DNA of 64,000 bases from Nissolia schottii (GCA_003254905.1 QANU01101648.1:383217-447216); one strand, 5' to 3'; positions 1 through 11,100 are shown, numbered from the stretch's first letter. Notes: generated by a model not told the origin, from the letters alone. A program made the numbers and translations.

Positions 1-27
<27 letters not shown>
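1..27. repeat. (TA)n microsatellite at window edge
   Basis: Uninterrupted alternating TA run at the very start of the window; its true length is cut by the window boundary. Confidence 0.9.
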
Positions 28-31
<4 letters not shown>

Positions 32-1146
32 GTGAAGGAATAAGACTTCCAATTTTATATTTTTATATAATTGAGAATACTTAAGTAATGTTATGTATTA
101 GTGGGTATTTAGCGGATATCCATGGGTCGGATACCTCAATCCTCATCTAGGAATAACAATGGGTAGAGTTTGGTAGAGTTTTGGCTCAACCCTAACCCTA
201 CATTAAACCTATTGGATAAAATAAACCTATCTTACTATCTCTTACTTGTAGGTTTTATAAATAAAAACCCTAACTCTACCCACACAAAAATATCTAAACC
301 CTTACCCTACCTTACCCGCTAATTTTAAAAAAATATTTTTATTTTTACATAATGTAAATGTCAACTACAAAAAATAATTGTTTTAGTGCATAAGAACAAC
401 ATAATTTAAAATAACAATAACACAATTCATTAACATCTAAATTATATATAGTCACATTAACACAATAAATCCAAGAATATTAAAGTGAAAATATGCAAAC
501 TTCTTCAGACGAATCAGATTGATGAAAGTAGTTTCCACCTTTTATTCATATTTATTTTATGAAAAATAAAAGAAAATAGAGCAACTACATATAGACATTA
601 GTCCTCAAGAAATAGTTTTACATAAAGGAAACTCTTACGTTACAAGTTATGTACGAAGAAAATTTGGATATAGGTGCATAAAAGTGACCTAAAAAAAAGT
701 AGAGTTTAAACCTCATAGGTGGGGATGATGTGTGAAAATATAAGTATGGTCCAAAGAAACTTATGGAGAAGAATAAAGAAATTTGAATATAGTAGTAAAA
801 CAAAGAAAATTATAGTAAAAAATAAAACATAATATATAGGACGCGGATAGAATCGGGATGGATACATTAAAGTCCTAATTGTACCCTAACTCATGCAGGT
901 AATTACCCATTAAAGAGCGAGTTTTTACCTTACCCATCAGATTGCTTTAAGGCGGGTACCCATACAAATTGCCATCATTATCTCCGTCTGTCCCCATTAG
1001 CAAGCTGGTATGAATATTTGTTCTCGCGGGTACAAAATCAGTCCCTATAACCATACCCGGCATGGGTAATATTCACTGATAACTGTGTTCGCTGGTTTTT
1101 TTTTGTCATCCCTAATTATAGAATAAAGTAACTCATGTTTGATGCT
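28..1146. other. AT-rich intergenic DNA, possible hAT-like remnant
   Basis: No gene is supported. Two patches rich in GGGTA/TACCC words (about 120-330 and 840-1110) lie in opposite senses and are bounded by loosely inverted ends (taggaataacaa near 148-159, ttgtcatcccta near 1103-1114). This resembles a degraded non-autonomous DNA transposon, but no target-site duplication is visible and the interior is featureless. The short ORF at 618-803 (- strand) is low-complexity and not credible. Confidence 0.35.
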
Positions 1147-1401
1147 AGCAAATAAGTAGAGTAATTTGTTAATCTTTGGCTCAGTTTCCTGAGAACATAG
1201 AGTGATGGATAATTCAATCATTTTTTCTTGCCAGCATCCTTCCTTTCAAATTTCTGGTGTGGTTTGGTGAAATTGATGCCTATTATTAATGACCAATTTG
1301 TGTTTCGAGTACAAATTCGATTATCCAAAAAGATAAAAGACCATAAACCTTGTACAAAGTACTGCTATGACAAAATATTTGCTCCACACACCACCAAGTT
1401 A

Positions 1402-1452
1402 GTCCCACGTTGATAAATATATACTTGCAGCTTGAAAGCATTCTTTAAATAA
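1402..1452 (+). promoter_or_regulatory. snRNA promoter (USE + TATA) of truncated U1
   Basis: GTCCCACGTTG at 1402-1412 matches the plant snRNA upstream sequence element RTCCCACATCG with two changes, one of them (A to G) in the core. TTTAAATAA at 1444-1452 is the TATA-like box. The 31-nt gap between them fits the wider spacing of Pol II-type plant snRNA genes. The start of U1 follows 23 nt after the TATA box. Confidence 0.7.
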
Positions 1453-1475
1453 AGAGCAACGAGCAACATTTAAAC

Positions 1476-1540
1476 ATACTTACCTGGATGGTGTCAATGA
1501 GTGATCAAGAAGGCCCATGGCCTAGGTTGGTGACCTCCAT
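1476..1540 (+). pseudogene. U1 snRNA gene fragment, 5' 65 nt only
   Basis: Starts ATACTTACCTGG, the U1 5' end that pairs with 5' splice sites, and follows U1 through stem-loop I to 'gacctccat'. The sequence then departs from U1 into LTR-like sequence. Stem-loops II-IV, the Sm site and the 3' box are absent, so it cannot make a functional U1. The intact relative is at 11035-11193. No missing 3' half was found on the far side of the retroelement. Confidence 0.85.
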
Positions 1541-1685
1541 GGTAGAGTATATAGTTTCTATACTTGTATTTATATTAGTATATACGATTATAGTGTTAGT
1601 TAGAGTTAACAATCTACGATTAGAATGATAATTAACTTACTCATACCATAGGTTAGTTAACCACTCTTGAATATAAACTCTTACT
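1541..1685 (+). repeat. LTR fragment in inverted orientation
   Basis: The stretch around 1589-1672 (for example 'cataggttagttaaccactc') is the inverted counterpart of 3910-3995 in the right-hand LTR. In a normal element both LTRs point the same way; these point toward each other. It begins directly at the break in the U1 fragment. Confidence 0.7.
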
Positions 1686-1689
1686 CAGT

Positions 1690-2459
1690 ATAGTTATGAA
1701 TAGTGACAAATAATTCAATACTGTTATCAATTCTTAGTGCCTTAATAGTTGTTTTATGTTGAGTTTCTACTACTGTAACAAAATTCTAAACCAGTTTGAA
1801 GGTCTTAGACTTCTTCTTCATGAAAAAAAAACAACCTAAGTAAACCTAGTTTTGTCCTCAACCACAGTTAAACGATACTTATGTCGTAGATTAGAAGGAA
1901 TAGCATGAGGACCCCAAATATCCAAAGGAGAAGCTAGATACAACACATTTGTAAGATATAGACTATCAGAAAAATAAATTGTATTAGATATGTTTGTAAC
2001 TATTTCATTACCATTTGGGAGTTTAATTCTAATGGGGTTGATTTTGTGATGGGTTTGAAATACATGTAATGTATGAGAAACATGAGCACTAGCTCCTGTG
2101 TCTAGAATTCATGTATCTAAAGCAATGTTATCACAAGATAAAACATAACAGATACCTGAATGATTAGCTATGGATGGGTCAGCTAATGTGATTTGGCTTG
2201 TTGTGTGTGAAGGTTTTTGTCTTGTAAAAGAGAAAGCAAAGCTTGGTCCTGTTCTAGAGTAAATGAAACATTTGAACCCTCACTTTGCTCCTTAGTAAAA
2301 ACAACACAGTTGATTTCATAAAAATCAACACCAGCTTCAACATTGTTAATAGATTTAGGCCTGAGGTGAGGATATTTTTTAAAACACTTCTCTACAGGAT
2401 GACCAGTCCTTCCACAATGAGGACATGGATTTATGGAGGTTTACTCCCTGAGTCAGAGG
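1690..2459 (-). pseudogene. copia pol fragment: zinc knuckle, protease, partial integrase
   Basis: Reading the - strand, a CCHC zinc knuckle (CPHCGRTGHPVEKC) lies at about 2428-2385. It is followed by the aspartic-protease motif W-ILDTGA near 2111-2091, whose tryptophan codon has become a stop (TGA; + strand 2109-2111). Then come integrase-like residues including a DIWGP motif near 1915 and a degraded RxDNxxE motif near 1705. The reading frame shifts more than once. These are the standard central domains of a Ty1/copia polyprotein, truncated before reverse transcriptase. Confidence 0.75.
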
Positions 2460-2463
2460 AACT

Positions 2464-3210
2464 TCAATGACCTCCCCTGTCCCTTCCACAACCTCTAGAT
2501 CCAGAGCCCTGTGTAGATGTGTCAGTAGCAGCAGTGACGACAATGCTATTATCTCCTAAAGCATAACTAAATTGTCTCTGTTGTTGTAGCAAAAGAGACA
2601 ACACTCTATTGATATCAGGGATAGGATCCATAAGCATTATTTGTGATCTAACACCATTATATTGTTCATTTAATCCTCCCAGAAACCGAATGACATAATC
2701 ATGCTGCCTATATCCTCTAATCACACTCAAACTACATACACATTGACCAATACACAGACATGAAGGTATAGGTCTAAAATTATCTAGCTCTTCCCAAAAT
2801 GTTTTGAGCCTAGTGAAATAGGAAGTGATAGAGAATTCACCTTGTTTGTGTGCATATAAACTCTCCTGAAAATCTGCAATTCTATAGAGATCACCTTGGT
2901 GATACCGCTGCTTCAGGTCTTTCCATAACTCATAAGCAATATCAATCCACTGCACACTCCTCATTATCTCTAGATCCAGTGAATTCATGATCCAAGAGAC
3001 CATAAAGGTGTTGTAGCGATCCCAAGTAAAATATGTAGGAGTGCCATCTATGAATTACAATTTATTTTTTACCTTCAACGCAAGCTTCATGGATCGAGAC
3101 CATGAGTGATAGTTCTTCCCAGTGAGAGTTGTAGCCACAATCAAGGATCTTGTACTTTCTCCAGGATGTAAAAAATAAGGATTGGTAACATCTTGGAAAA
3201 AAATTCTGAT
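2464..3210 (-). pseudogene. copia gag-like protein, interrupted
   Basis: The 179-residue open stretch (3003-2464) has the copia gag signature: MVSWIMNSLDLEI near its start, ELWKDLKQRYHQGD, then FWEELDNFRP. Upstream on the same strand the usual N-terminal gag block (NPYFLHPGES and NYHSWSRSMKLALK) is readable at about 3185-3065. A TAA (+ strand 3055-3057) separates the two parts. Gag forms the virus-like particle of the retroelement. The stop means no full-length protein is made. Confidence 0.8.
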
Positions 3211-3843
3211 TAAAATTTAGGGGAACCAAAACTGGAGGCACTTAAAGACATTTTGATCCATGATTAAATCGTAGAAAACCAGAAAAAGATGGAAATGCGA
3301 GGACAAGAAAGATTAGGTCAGGACAAAAATAGGATTGTGAATGCCATAGGATCAAATAGTAGGGTTAGGAGACGAATTTCACGCAAAGAAAATTTCAGTG
3401 ATCAAGAGATTCAGATCAAGAAACAAAAAAAACAATTATGATTCAACAAATTAAGGAAAAAATGAGGAACTGAAGTTCTCACTCGAAACTTGGGTCCTCA
3501 GATGAAGTTCTCGCACGAAACTTCAAAATCTCAGATGACGTAGCTGAGATGAGATCGATCGAGCCAAACACAATCAGACATTGATGAAAAAAAAATGGAA
3601 GCAAGTAAATCAATCCTCTGCAATGCCACCAGCTGGAACCTCAAGAAATTCTGAGAAAATTGCTCTATAACTTCGAAATTCCTTTGGTGAGCACTCTCTA
3701 ACCGATTAAGACTGCAAGATTCATCAAAAAATCATATGCGATTCTTGATTCCTTATTGTCTTCGTGGATGAGAGTTTGCAGAAATGAAGGATTGAGCAAA
3801 AAAATCAGAGTAAACAGCGCAGAGTTCTCTCTCTCAAGAGAGA

Positions 3844-3855
3844 GCTCTGATACCA
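3844..3855 (-). other. Primer-binding site for initiator Met-tRNA
   Basis: On the - strand this reads TGGTATCAGAGC, the usual plant copia sequence complementary to the 3' end of initiator methionine tRNA. It lies immediately inside the LTR, whose - strand terminus is ...TTTTACA. Confidence 0.85.
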
Positions 3856-4043
3856 TGTAAAATGGTATTGCCATGAACAAGTGCATGGAACTTGAGATAG
3901 TATGAGTAAGTTAACATACAAGAGTGGTTTACTAACCTATGGTGAGTAAGTTAATTACCATTTTAACTATAGATGTTTAACTTTAACTAACACTATAACT
4001 GTATATAACTGACTTCCTAAATATTTTGTAAATATTATTATCA
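3856..4043 (-). repeat. 5' LTR of copia remnant
   Basis: Bounded on one side by the primer-binding site. On the - strand it would run from TGATAATAAT to TTTTACA, about 188 bp with TG...CA ends. The outer end is inferred from the TG dinucleotide and is uncertain by tens of bases. Confidence 0.55.
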
Positions 4044-4682
4044 GCTAGCAGTGGCTAGTAGATTTGTCTTTGCATCAAGTGTTAACCATTATCAAGTTAT
4101 CAATTGGTTCCATATGCTCCATACCAATGAAGAGAATTAGAAAGTGAAAGCATGGTGAGGAAAGTGCAGACTGTATCACTGTAATCACATTCTGCCTCTA
4201 CTGAGCTGAAAGAGAGATGAAATTTGCGAGACCACAAAGCTGCATATAAAAATTCCTATTGACGCCTGTCAAAGCTCTCTCTATAAAGATCACAGAGCTC
4301 ATCAACAGGATTTTACTAAGCATTGACTGCACAACTTTACCATCTCTTTGGGATTCTTTACTCAATCAATCTGAAGGTGTTACCACTTACCAGTCATCAT
4401 TCGACTTTATATTCAATGTGGATAAAATACATCCAATAACTAGGCTAAGACTAATTTAGACCGCGCTGTGTTTGGACGAATTTGGTCCAGGACCAAAAAC
4501 GTCAAGTCTAAAAAGTTGAGGGACCTGTTAGCAAAGCATATGTTCCTATCTTATTTTGCAGTGTTGTCCCTCTTTTAGATAGCCAACAGAGGGTTTTAAA
4601 AAATAATTAAACTTAGTTTTCATCTCAAGCAAACACTCGCAGGATTGGATACTTCTCCAAGAAGGTCCCAATCTGCATCACC
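4044..4682. other. Intergenic, nothing recognised
   Basis: No gene or repeat recognised. A 66-codon open frame at 4259-4459 has no family features and is probably chance. Confidence 0.5.
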
Positions 4683-4696
4683 ACTTGAGGGCTTTT

Positions 4697-4882
4697 AACC
4701 AACGGGGATTGGTCCAAGTGGTAAGCGGCTTTGTATAGCTTAAACAAGGTCCCGAGTTCGAGACCTTGTGTATGCAGTTATCCCCGCTGGGAGACTCACC
4801 CGCCATAGCCAGGTGCGCGACCTGGGTCGACCCGGATTAGTCAAGGCTAAGCCTTAGATACCGGGCAGGTAACCTAAAAAAA
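4697..4882 (+). mobile_element. tRNA-derived SINE, copy 1
   Basis: The 5' part has a Pol III A-box-like stretch (TGGTCCAAGTGG, about 4710-4721) and a B box (GAGTTCGAGAC, 4754-4764), as in a tRNA-related SINE head. A GC-rich body follows, ending in an A-run at about 4875-4883. The element is flanked by 13-bp direct repeats with one mismatch: ACTTGAGGGCTTT at 4683-4695 and ACTTGAGGGGTTT at 4883-4895. These are the expected target-site duplications. Two further copies lie in this window. It may belong to the widespread Au SINE group, but that is a guess from general structure. Confidence 0.85.
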
Positions 4883-4895
4883 ACTTGAGGGGTTT

Positions 4896-5600
4896 CAATT
4901 TGGTTCAGGTTTTAAAAAACCAAGTAGCAGCAAAGGTCTATCCCATATGATGCATGGTTACTCCAAATTTTAGAGAAATACCCGCATGGGTACCTACAGG
5001 GTACAGGTGCGTCGTGAGTACGTACCCAAAATTCATTTTTTATAAAAAAAAAATAGAACGGGTACGGTTCTAGGTACGACTGAGTATAGCTGGGTACGCC
5101 GCGAGTATGCGAGAACTAAAATTACGTCGCTTTGAGTATTTTTTTTAAAGTTTGACTTACTAATCAAAACTTAGTAAGAAAATGTAATACTTTAACTCCT
5201 CATTCAATCATCCTTCTCATCTTGCACATTCAAGACATGCCACTCTATGGATGTACTGGAAACCTTGTGCTGCTGCAAATCCAACACAGGCCACTCAACA
5301 GAGACAGAGAAGAGGAGGGGTGCGACTCGCGGGATGGGTGTTCGAGGAGGTGTGGCATAGCACCGTGATTCAATAGGGTGCGGTGTGACGCATGATTCGA
5401 TGGGAAGGGGAGGCACGAAGATTCGATGGGTTGCGACACATAGAACACGAGGGGTGGAGGACAAATGTCGTCATCGCCGTTGCTCCATGGTCTAGGGTGG
5501 GTCCCATGAGAGGATAGATGGGAATAAGAGTTCATACATGACCTAGGTGAGCCTATGATAGAGCTGCCCATCTAAATCAAATTAATCGGTTTAAACAATT
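4896..5600. other. Intergenic, GGGTAC-rich patch and GC-richer tract
   Basis: 4980-5110 is rich in GGTAC words like the patches at 120-330 and 840-1110, suggesting another decayed repeat. 5204-5571 has two overlapping open frames on the - strand (86 and 108 codons) rich in Pro, Ser and His. They show no recognised domain, no introns and no supporting context, so I do not call a gene. Confidence 0.4.
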
Positions 5601-8600
5601 TCTTCTAAGGAATTTTGGTTACTTTTTCATGATTAAGAAAATAACAATATTAAGAACATCAATCCATGAACTCCAATTTCTAAGCAAGGTTATCATAGGT
5701 CAAAAGGATTAGTTATAATTCAATGGTTAGTTGGATTAAACTCAAACTCTCACATTTAATCTTTGACTCTATATTGGATAATCGTCTGACGTGTGATCAA
5801 ACATAGCTATGCACAAACATGTTATCATACGATTGCAAATTAGACTTATGTCAATTTAAATCCTCGAGTCAACCAATATAAATTTCAATCTGAAATTCAT
5901 TCTTTTTCCCTTACCAAAACATAATCTAGGTTACTAAATTAAAATCTTAATTTGGCAATCAAGATTTCAAAGGACAAGAAAAAGAAATTGAATTATAAAT
6001 CACACATTGAAACAGGACCCCAACCAAAGCTCAAGAAATCTTGAGACCTGAATTGGTTTGAGAAGTTTAGCCTAGCATATTGTAAAATAAACTCATAAAT
6101 TTAAGAAATAAAATGAATAACAATAAAAACACAAGAGAGAGAAAACAAAAAAAAAATATTTATTTGACGCAGAATTATACTCAAACAAAAAAAAACTTAT
6201 TCTTGTTTGAGTTTCTAAATCTCTTTAAATAGAAAACTAAGTCTTTCATACTCAGCTTTCAATTGCCTTTGGTCCCATGCCTTTTGGAATCCTATGGAGG
6301 AAGTTAAGGTTCAAACACTACCCAAGGGTCTTCAGCATTTCTAGTCTGACTTGCATAGCTTGAATGAGTCTCAAGATGGTTGAATCTTCACTTGTTTTCT
6401 TCGTAAATATTGTAGTTCATTGAGTTCGCTTCCTTACAAAAAAAAAGGGCATTGATTAGATATTTAAAACTCAAGTTATGACCCAATTACTGCAGCAAGG
6501 TAAAGAACTTAAATTGTCACAAAAATGGTTCAAGACAATAAAATGTCTAATTTATTTTATTCAAGCCAAAATTGATTTATTAAACTCTTTGGAAATCCAA
6601 AATACTAAACGTAAAGATAAATAAGAGCACAAAACTGCTAGCTATCAGGCTCCGTTAAAAAAAATTAACTACTATGTTTCAAAATTTTATCCAATGTTTA
6701 AATGCTTAAATGCAATTCTATAATTATAATTGTCACCTATTTGATGGGTTAAATTTTTATTTCAGTAGTCTTCAATCTAGACAGTAGATTCTGAATCTAG
6801 AGGCTAACATACCAGGACTAAGTTGCTCCATAACTAAACTTGGACCAATGAGTTCAAAGCCCCAATAACTAAACTACCATTGCAAACTAACTTCAAAGTG
6901 AATTGTTTGAGTTCAAGTGGCCCAAGTGGGGTGAGATTGGGCTCCTAATTGGGCTTGTCATGTGAAGCTGGCGGGTAAAGATGAAGGAGGCCTAACCTTA
7001 AAACCGTGCGTTGAGTTGTAGTTATCCCACATAATTGTCATTATAATATTATTCTAAATTTTGTCCATGTAGTTTTTTTTATTTCTTCTAAAGTATGGTT
7101 TGATATTTCTAAAGGATAAATCAAACATCCTAACACGAATATGTGCATGTTTGTCTTTTTTTTTTTTGTGTGTGAGAAGGCTAAACAATCAATTATGATA
7201 TACTGTCTTATTTTGATGTTGTTTGGTTTCCAATTTGCATCATTATCTTAAATCGATTTTAAATGTTAAAATCCATTCCCAAATAAGTGTAAAATATTTA
7301 CTTTTATTGTTACTCAAAATCAATTATGATAATGTATTTATTAATAGTATATTTTTTCTTGAACACCGGAACAAACCCAGGCCAAATCGACACCAATATG
7401 ACGACAACCCATTCAACTACCAACAACATCGCCCATTACTTATAATAGAACAATCTCGATGAACCATGTCCACGTTAGCAGTTGCAACCCTCATTGCAAA
7501 TCTTCCAAATCGACTATTTTGTTTCAGAACGCACTGCAACCTTTGTTTGAAATCTTCGGAGGACACTCCCCCATTTTTGCCATAATCTCATTTCCTAAGA
7601 AATTTTAACTAATGTATAAATTTATCATCAATAATTATTTAATCACTAATCAAAACATCATTACATCTAATCTTTATAGTCAATAAAAAGTTAAACTTGT
7701 TTTTAGGGTTCTATTTACAAATCCTAAATTTTAATTCTCATCTCTTTGTGGGTGGAAAATATAAATTTCATTAAAGCAATCTTAACCATACATTTCAAGA
7801 TCAATGGTAGTCATGCAAAAACCAAGTTGGTCCGAAAAAGTACCAAGACCAATGGAGACTCTTCCCATAGATGATAGTTTGGTACAACGGTTTTTGCTTA
7901 CGATGAAAAATCAAATAATTTTATTGCTTGCTTAAGGGCGTTCTTTTTATTAAAAAAAAATTGTTTACAGATACGACTTTAAAAAAAAATTGATTAAAGA
8001 AAACAAAATAGCAATACCCAACTTTGAAAAAAAATGTAATGATTTTTAATAAAAATTATTTTATAAATACAAAATAAAACTCTTAAAAATTAAAATTCTA
8101 CTAAAAAATTAAAGTAAAAAAGTACTTTCTTTTCAAAATTAATTCAAATGCAACCTGTCTAAATTAGTAAATCAGTGACCTTCATCATCTATAAGACCAA
8201 AAGTGAGTCATGTCAGCTCATAAGTTATTTATAACTTGGTTTGTTAATAACTCAATAAGCAAGCTAAACTTATGAGTTTATTAGTTGAACTTGAGCTCAA
8301 AATTTTAATTTATTTATTAAATAAGTTAAATTTAACCGTTATTATGTTTGGCTCAATAGCTTGTGAGCTCAATTGATTATTTGTCCCTATGTATATGTTA
8401 CCGAGTATCAACAACAATAGAATATGAATGAGTGATTTGTGATGAAAATGCTCAATCTAATTTCATTTCCATGTTGAGTTGGTTTATACAAAGCTCTAAT
8501 GCATCTCTAATTCACTAGAAATGCTAGTGAAATCAACAGTAGATGAATGTGAATTTCTTACTAACTTTTATACTCCTAACTAACTAAAGTTAACTTGAAC

Positions 8601-9040
8601 ATCAATTTTCCGTTCTGTTGAGAGATATGACTACGCTGTTGCTTGGGTTGCAAGCTTCTTGATTAAGCTTTGGCCTTTTACAATCGACGACTCTTCTGTT
8701 GCTTGTACTGCAAGTTTCTTTGGGCTGTGGCTCTCTAAAACCGGTGACAGTATATATGCGCTAGATAATCATGTTTTGTTGTTATTATCTCCATGAATTT
8801 TTTATGCCAACTGTCCATGTCGCTAGGCCTTGGCTAGGTCCAGATTCAAGTAGCGCACACACGAACACGATGCACCCAAATGTGCGAGTACCTTGAAAGC
8901 CCAAAACAAACGCATCAGGCCCATTGAGCAATGTGAAGCTGTACTTTCAACATTGCACGTGGCAACTTCCTCTACCTCAAATCAAATAGCCATGATCCAA
9001 CGCCGTGCTTCTCTGGTCAACATAAAGCATCCAGGTGACA
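5601..9040. other. AT-rich intergenic, no gene seen
   Basis: Long AT-rich tract with only short, low-complexity open frames. The GC-richer section 8820-9040 is simply the downstream flank of the U3 snoRNA gene. No repeat with clear boundaries was found by eye. Confidence 0.5.
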
Positions 9041-9044
9041 GATG

Positions 9045-9049
9045 AAAAA
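9045..9049 (-). terminator. Pol III terminator (T5) of U3
   Basis: A run of five T on the - strand (AAAAA on +), about 13 nt past the predicted U3 3' end. It is the expected Pol III stop signal, consistent with the Pol III-type promoter spacing of this gene. Confidence 0.65.
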
Positions 9050-9061
9050 GTAATGTTCAGT

Positions 9062-9283
9062 CTGTCAGACAACCGTGTAACCACCCCAGCCGCATCGCCA
9101 CAGCTGAGAACGATCCTCCACGACACTTGTGGTAATTCTACGAGAGAGATACCACCTGTGCCATTAATCACGCTCTGATCACACGGTCATGATTCATCAA
9201 CCAGACATTGGTTCCTGTCTCCTTAGAAATCAAGGACACAGTCGTACGAGCCTATAGAACAGATCCTGTTCAAGTAAGGTCGT
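9062..9283 (-). ncRNA. U3 small nucleolar RNA
   Basis: On the - strand the RNA begins ACGACCTTACTTGAACAGG and continues through the conserved U3 5' domain to 'ataggctcgtac'. It has box C' (TGATGA, + strand 9194-9199), box B (GAGCGTGA, 9168-9175) and a terminal box D (GTCTGA, 9065-9070). The length of about 222 nt matches plant U3. U3 is the C/D-class snoRNA that base-pairs with the pre-rRNA leader and 18S region and is needed for 18S maturation in the nucleolus. The boxes and the promoter and terminator look intact, so the gene may be functional. The exact 3' end is uncertain by a few bases. Confidence 0.93.
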
Positions 9284-9303
9284 GCCCGCTTGTTTCTGTG
9301 TTT

Positions 9304-9349
9304 AGTTATAAAAGCGCTTTTTTCCTTGTAAAAAATTCCGATGTGGGAC
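9304..9349 (-). promoter_or_regulatory. U3 promoter: USE + TATA, Pol III spacing
   Basis: On the - strand, GTCCCACATCG (+ strand 9339-9349) is an exact match to the plant USE consensus RTCCCACATCG. TTTATAACT (9312-9304) is the TATA box. They are 26 nt apart, about one helical turn less than in the U1 promoter nearby. In plants this shorter spacing directs RNA polymerase III, which is known to transcribe plant U3. Confidence 0.9.
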
Positions 9350-9350
9350 T

Positions 9351-10702
9351 AAATTTCACGTCCCGCGTTGCACTAAGTTTTTGAACCCTTTGATGCCGTT
9401 GTGATTGATATGTAAAATGTCTGTAACTCTGTTGACATTCCAGATTTTGGTGACATATCTTTTTGAAATTGTATTTATTGCTTGAAGTTAGGGTGTGTGT
9501 GAGATATTTGGCCAGTTTTTTTTGTATCGAATCACAATCGCAAACCCTGTCAGTTAAAACATACTATGTGTCTTTTCTGCTTTTTATATCATTTCCCTGC
9601 AGCTCAGTTTGTAAGCCTATTCAAAGAAAGTAAAAGAAGTGGAAAAAAACAACTAGGTGAGTTCTGCATCATTACTCATACTGAAGTTTCGATTGTGGTG
9701 CTTAGCTATGTGCTCCTTCTTCTTGTTACTGGCTTCATGATCGTTGTTATTCTTATAGGCCAATTGGTGAAATAGGTGCAATATGTACACTTGTCGAAGC
9801 TACACATGTTGATGGGGTTAGCCTACCAAATTGAATCTAGTTGACCTGTTTATTTTTACTTTTTCAGCAGATAGGATTTTTTGCTGAGGTTGAATCACAT
9901 CCCTCAGTCTAAAAGGTATTGCTTTTATTCGGCTCCACTTGCTTATAAAAAAGAAAAAAAAGATAATCTTGTCATTTGGTATAACACAATGAACTTGACT
10001 ACTGCAATGTGCTTTATTCTTGAGATTCATCACTCGAAATTCCGGATTGTGATATGGACTTAAGAAAATGACCGGTCATGCCTCCTGCAAAACGCTTATA
10101 AATGTCTGTGAAATGTGATGCTTATGATGATTCTAAACCTTACATTTAATATTATGCGATTTGTATGCTAGTTAGAAATTCTGGAACAGATTCTTAATAG
10201 CTCCCTGAGTGTGAAAAACATAGGCCTGCCCTTTTTTCTTTTTTTCTTTTTTTCAAACATCGAAAACAGTGATTTCCTCCTGCCATATTACAGAACAAAC
10301 GCTTATAATGTCTGCGAACTGTGATGCTTATGATGATGATTCCAAACCCTATGTGTTGCTGTAGGCAGAATTTTCACACACATTGAAACAACCAGAGGGT
10401 TGAAATATCAGGTTCGTGTCAAATCAATCAAGGCTGTTCTTCCGTACCATGATTGCTAGTCACATATATGCAATACAACATGTCTGGTATGACATATCCA
10501 GAAAGAGAAGTAGAGGGCTGGAACATTTCGTCATCATATAGTCACTCCAAAACATTGCGATGAACTGCTTAAATTCTGTTCAAGTGTTTATGCAATCTGT
10601 TGAGTTAAAAACTCTTTCACCTTCAAACTCCAATGCATCTCTTATGATATATCATGTGCATTGATTCAACTTCAATAGAGTAATTCTCATGTATTTGATG
10701 GT
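9351..10702. other. Intergenic between U3 and U1, with a ~60-bp internal duplication
   Basis: The two snRNA-class genes are divergent here, U3 on - and U1 on +. No protein gene is supported; open frames at 9566-9775 and 9881-10063 show no family features. A block of about 60 bp containing 'gtgatgcttatgatgat' occurs at roughly 10081-10135 and again at 10275-10345 with small changes. Confidence 0.5.
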
Positions 10703-11100
10703 CACAAATAATAGAGTAATTTGTTTATCTCTTGCTCAGCTTCCTGGGCACATGGAGGGATGGATATTCGATCATTCTTTTCTTGGCAGCATCCTTCCTT
10801 CCAAATTTCTGGTGTGGTTTGGTGAAATTGACGCCTATTATTGATAACCAATTTGTGTTACAAGTACAAATTCGATGATCCAAAAAGATAAAAGAACATA
10901 AACCATTACTACTAAGTACTGCTATGGCAGAATATTTGTTCCACACACCACCAAGTTAGTCCCACATTGATAAATTCATATACTTGCAGCTTGAAAGCAT
11001 TGTTTAAATAAGGAGCAACTAGTAGCATTTTAACATACTTACCTGGATGGGGTCAATGGGCGATCAAGAAGACCCATTGCCTAGGCTGGTGACCTCCATT
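10703..11100 (+). repeat. Duplicated U1-promoter segment, copy B (intact)
   Basis: Counterpart of 1147-1540. It includes about 330 bp of upstream DNA plus the first 66 nt of U1. This copy continues into the rest of U1, so it is the complete version. Confidence 0.8.
10959..11011 (+). promoter_or_regulatory. U1 promoter: USE + TATA, Pol II spacing
   Basis: GTCCCACATTG at 10959-10969 matches the plant USE with a single change. TTTAAATAA at 11003-11011 is the TATA-like box. The gap is 33 nt, the longer spacing typical of plant snRNA genes transcribed by Pol II. U1 begins 24 nt downstream of the TATA box. Confidence 0.9.

Larger units (their letters stand above)
1147..1540 (+). repeat. Duplicated U1-promoter segment, copy A (truncated)
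   Basis: This segment aligns along its length with 10703-11100, in the same orientation and about 9.5 kb away. I estimate roughly 85% identity by eye. It includes the shared tract around 'cagcatccttcctt', the U1 promoter and the first 65 nt of U1. Similarity stops abruptly at 1540, where retrotransposon LTR sequence begins. It is therefore one half of a segmental duplication later broken by an insertion or deletion. Confidence 0.8.
1541..4043 (-). mobile_element. Rearranged Ty1/copia LTR retrotransposon remnant
   Basis: On the - strand, in order: an LTR (4043-3856), a primer-binding site (3855-3844), an untranslated leader, gag, zinc knuckle, protease and the start of integrase. The integrase is cut off near 1690 and joined to an LTR fragment lying in the opposite orientation (about 1541-1685). 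Reverse transcriptase, RNase H and the expected second LTR in the same orientation are missing. Several in-frame stops show it is dead. The reversed LTR suggests autointegration or a later inversion. Confidence 0.8.

Noticed and set aside
185..290. Telomere-like CCCTAA words
   Set aside because: Only isolated 'aaccctaaccctac' words; no tandem array.
148..1114. Complete hAT transposon
   Set aside because: The ends are only loosely inverted and no 8-bp duplication is visible; kept as a weak note.
4748..4766. B-box sequence suggesting a tRNA gene
   Set aside because: It belongs to the SINE head. No cloverleaf with acceptor stem can be formed and the element has an A-tail and target duplications.
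5204..5571. Overlapping 86- and 108-codon Pro/Ser/His-rich frames on the - strand
   Set aside because: No domain, no start context or homology recognised; likely composition-driven.
8977..9171. 64-codon open frame on the - strand
   Set aside because: It lies mostly inside the U3 snoRNA and its 3' flank; the sequence is explained by the RNA gene.
10081..10210. Possible box C/D snoRNA near U3
   Set aside because: ATGATGA is present, but no CTGA with a terminal stem at suitable distance in both copies.
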